Origin: a virus
Reading direction: 5' to 3' (one strand)
IMG/VR virus record: IMGVR_UViG_3300006929_000021
Location: 1-52,863 of that record
DNA: 52,863 nucleotides
Positions 52,377 through 52,863 of the stretch are shown here, in pieces (the stretch's first letter is position 1; every line of letters begins with the position of its first letter). The position numbers were made by a program, and so were the translations under genes. Below the pieces are notes generated by a model. It worked only from the letters and a program-made list of their open reading frames with translations. It was not told the origin of the DNA and searched no databases.

Positions 52377-52667
52377 TTAGCTTTTTTTCTGGGCATTTAT
52401 ATTCCTAACAGTAAAATGTGGTTTATCGCCATCTAAGTGACCTCCCACAATATTTTCCCCATTAATATTAGCCGCAAGCAATGCAAAGTTTAAATTACTT
52501 TGAGCTTCGTTAGTTGCAGTCAATAAGACTTTAAATAAATCTGCCTGCTCAACAGAAAGGTATACATTTGTAGTCCCCTCTACTGTCTTGCCATTAGTCT
52601 TTTTTGCTTGAGAGCCTTTCTTTGAGATTGGCTGTTTCTGCTTCGACTGATGCGAGACGTTCTCCAT
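52377..52667 (-). CDS. Small protein of the tail operon
   Basis: A 96-aa protein with a Lys/Gln/Ser-rich N-terminus and a helical Ala/Asn/Leu middle (EQADLFKVLLTATNEAQSNL). It overlaps the preceding frame by 74 nt; a shorter version from a later non-ATG start is possible. Lies between the first gene of the operon and the large tail gene. Function unknown. Confidence 0.5.
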   Translation of the reverse strand: MENVSHQSKQKQPISKKGSQAKKTNGKTVEGTTNVYLSVEQADLFKVLLTATNEAQSNLNFALLAANINGENIVGGHLDGDKPHFTVRNINAQKKS

Positions 52668-52824
52668 GTGTATCCACCTTTATTCCGATGCGATTTACAG
52701 TACGCTCTATCTGAGCGAGGGACTGTCTAGTCCCATTTAGTCCAGCTTTAACTCCGCCATAAGCGGCCCCTGCTGCTGCTGGTATAGCGAGCAGAGATAC
52801 TAAATTCATCATTTCACTTTCCAT
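52594..52824 (-). CDS. Small membrane/coiled-coil protein, first gene of tail operon
   Basis: A 76-aa protein; start at ATG 52824 or, with a better GGAAAG ribosome site, ATG 52812. Hydrophobic N-terminal half (about 5-28, MNLVSLLAIPAAAGAAYGG) followed by a coiled coil (ERTVNRIGIKVDTHGERLAS). The plan recalls hemolysin XhlA-like or holin-accessory proteins, but its place at the head of the tail operon could equally mean a structural role. Confidence 0.55.
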   Translation of the reverse strand: MESEMMNLVSLLAIPAAAGAAYGGVKAGLNGTRQSLAQIERTVNRIGIKVDTHGERLASVEAETANLKERLSSKKD

Positions 52825-52863
52825 TTTTAACTAGTTCGCTTTAGTGGTTCAAGGATTGGACGG

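Overview
The window looks like most or all of the genome of a tailed bacteriophage, probably podovirus-like and of the kind known mainly from marine samples. The evidence is a gene set of large and small terminase, P22-type portal, scaffold, Mu gpT-like major capsid protein, a GroES-like co-chaperonin, and very large internal (ejection) virion proteins in place of a tape measure and tail-sheath set. No 16S, ribosomal or host metabolic genes are seen. The host cannot be named; GC content by eye is in the low forties. No integrase, CI-like repressor, DNA polymerase or RNA polymerase was found. The window starts just after a leftward terminator that closes the capsid operon and ends with leftward tail genes, which fits a circular or permuted map cut between the head and tail operons.

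Layout. (1) 1-8711, leftward: head genes. From promoter-proximal to distal they are three small proteins, terL, portal, small proteins, co-chaperonin, scaffold, two small virion-type proteins and major capsid, then a terminator at 1-35. (2) 8712-9938: a 1.2 kb gene-free divergence region. It holds an AT-rich stretch, a C-rich stretch, a very long imperfect inverted repeat (about 210-nt arms, 9070-9512), a candidate rightward promoter, and a roughly 330-nt structured RNA leader with a possible pseudoknot. (3) 9939-11999, rightward: a 344-aa protein of unknown function and four small proteins, followed by a hairpin that copies a tRNA T-arm plus acceptor 3' strand (12012-12041). (4) 12.06-13.1 kb: a C-rich tract, three CTGGTTCGGTCG repeats, and an isolated leftward terS bracketed by repeated palindromes. 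(5) 13.1-24.3 kb, rightward: many small early proteins, interspersed with a palindrome family (GGGGGAAAAATTTTCCCCC) and an AT-rich repeat family. This section includes a three-gene module of MoxR-type AAA+ ATPase, zincin/VWA protein and DUF3150-like protein, and an HD-type (p)ppGpp hydrolase. (6) 24.3-26.5 kb, leftward: T7-type primase-helicase and RusA-like resolvase. (7) 26.6-30.4 kb, rightward: a paralogous pair, PD-(D/E)XK nuclease, DUF1071-type single-strand annealing protein, a small protein with an SSB-like acidic tail, an RHH regulator, and an orphan C5 cytosine methyltransferase. (8) 30.35-52.82 kb, leftward: regulators, phosphoesterase, zinc ribbon, membrane and coiled-coil proteins, M15 endolysin and candidate holin, then a 2613-aa internal protein, a lysozyme-containing virion protein, two Q/G-rich virion proteins and a 796-aa tail protein.

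How it works together (inference). DNA synthesis would rely on the host polymerase, guided by the phage primase-helicase. The nuclease, annealing protein, SSB-like protein and RusA provide recombination and branch resolution. TerS/TerL package the DNA through the portal. The giant virion proteins, including a lysozyme domain, are probably ejected with the DNA, and the M15 peptidase plus candidate holin lyse the cell. The alarmone hydrolase and co-chaperonin adjust host physiology. The most unusual parts are the 8.7-12.5 kb non-coding and structured region, the two intergenic repeat families, and the AAA+/VWA triad.
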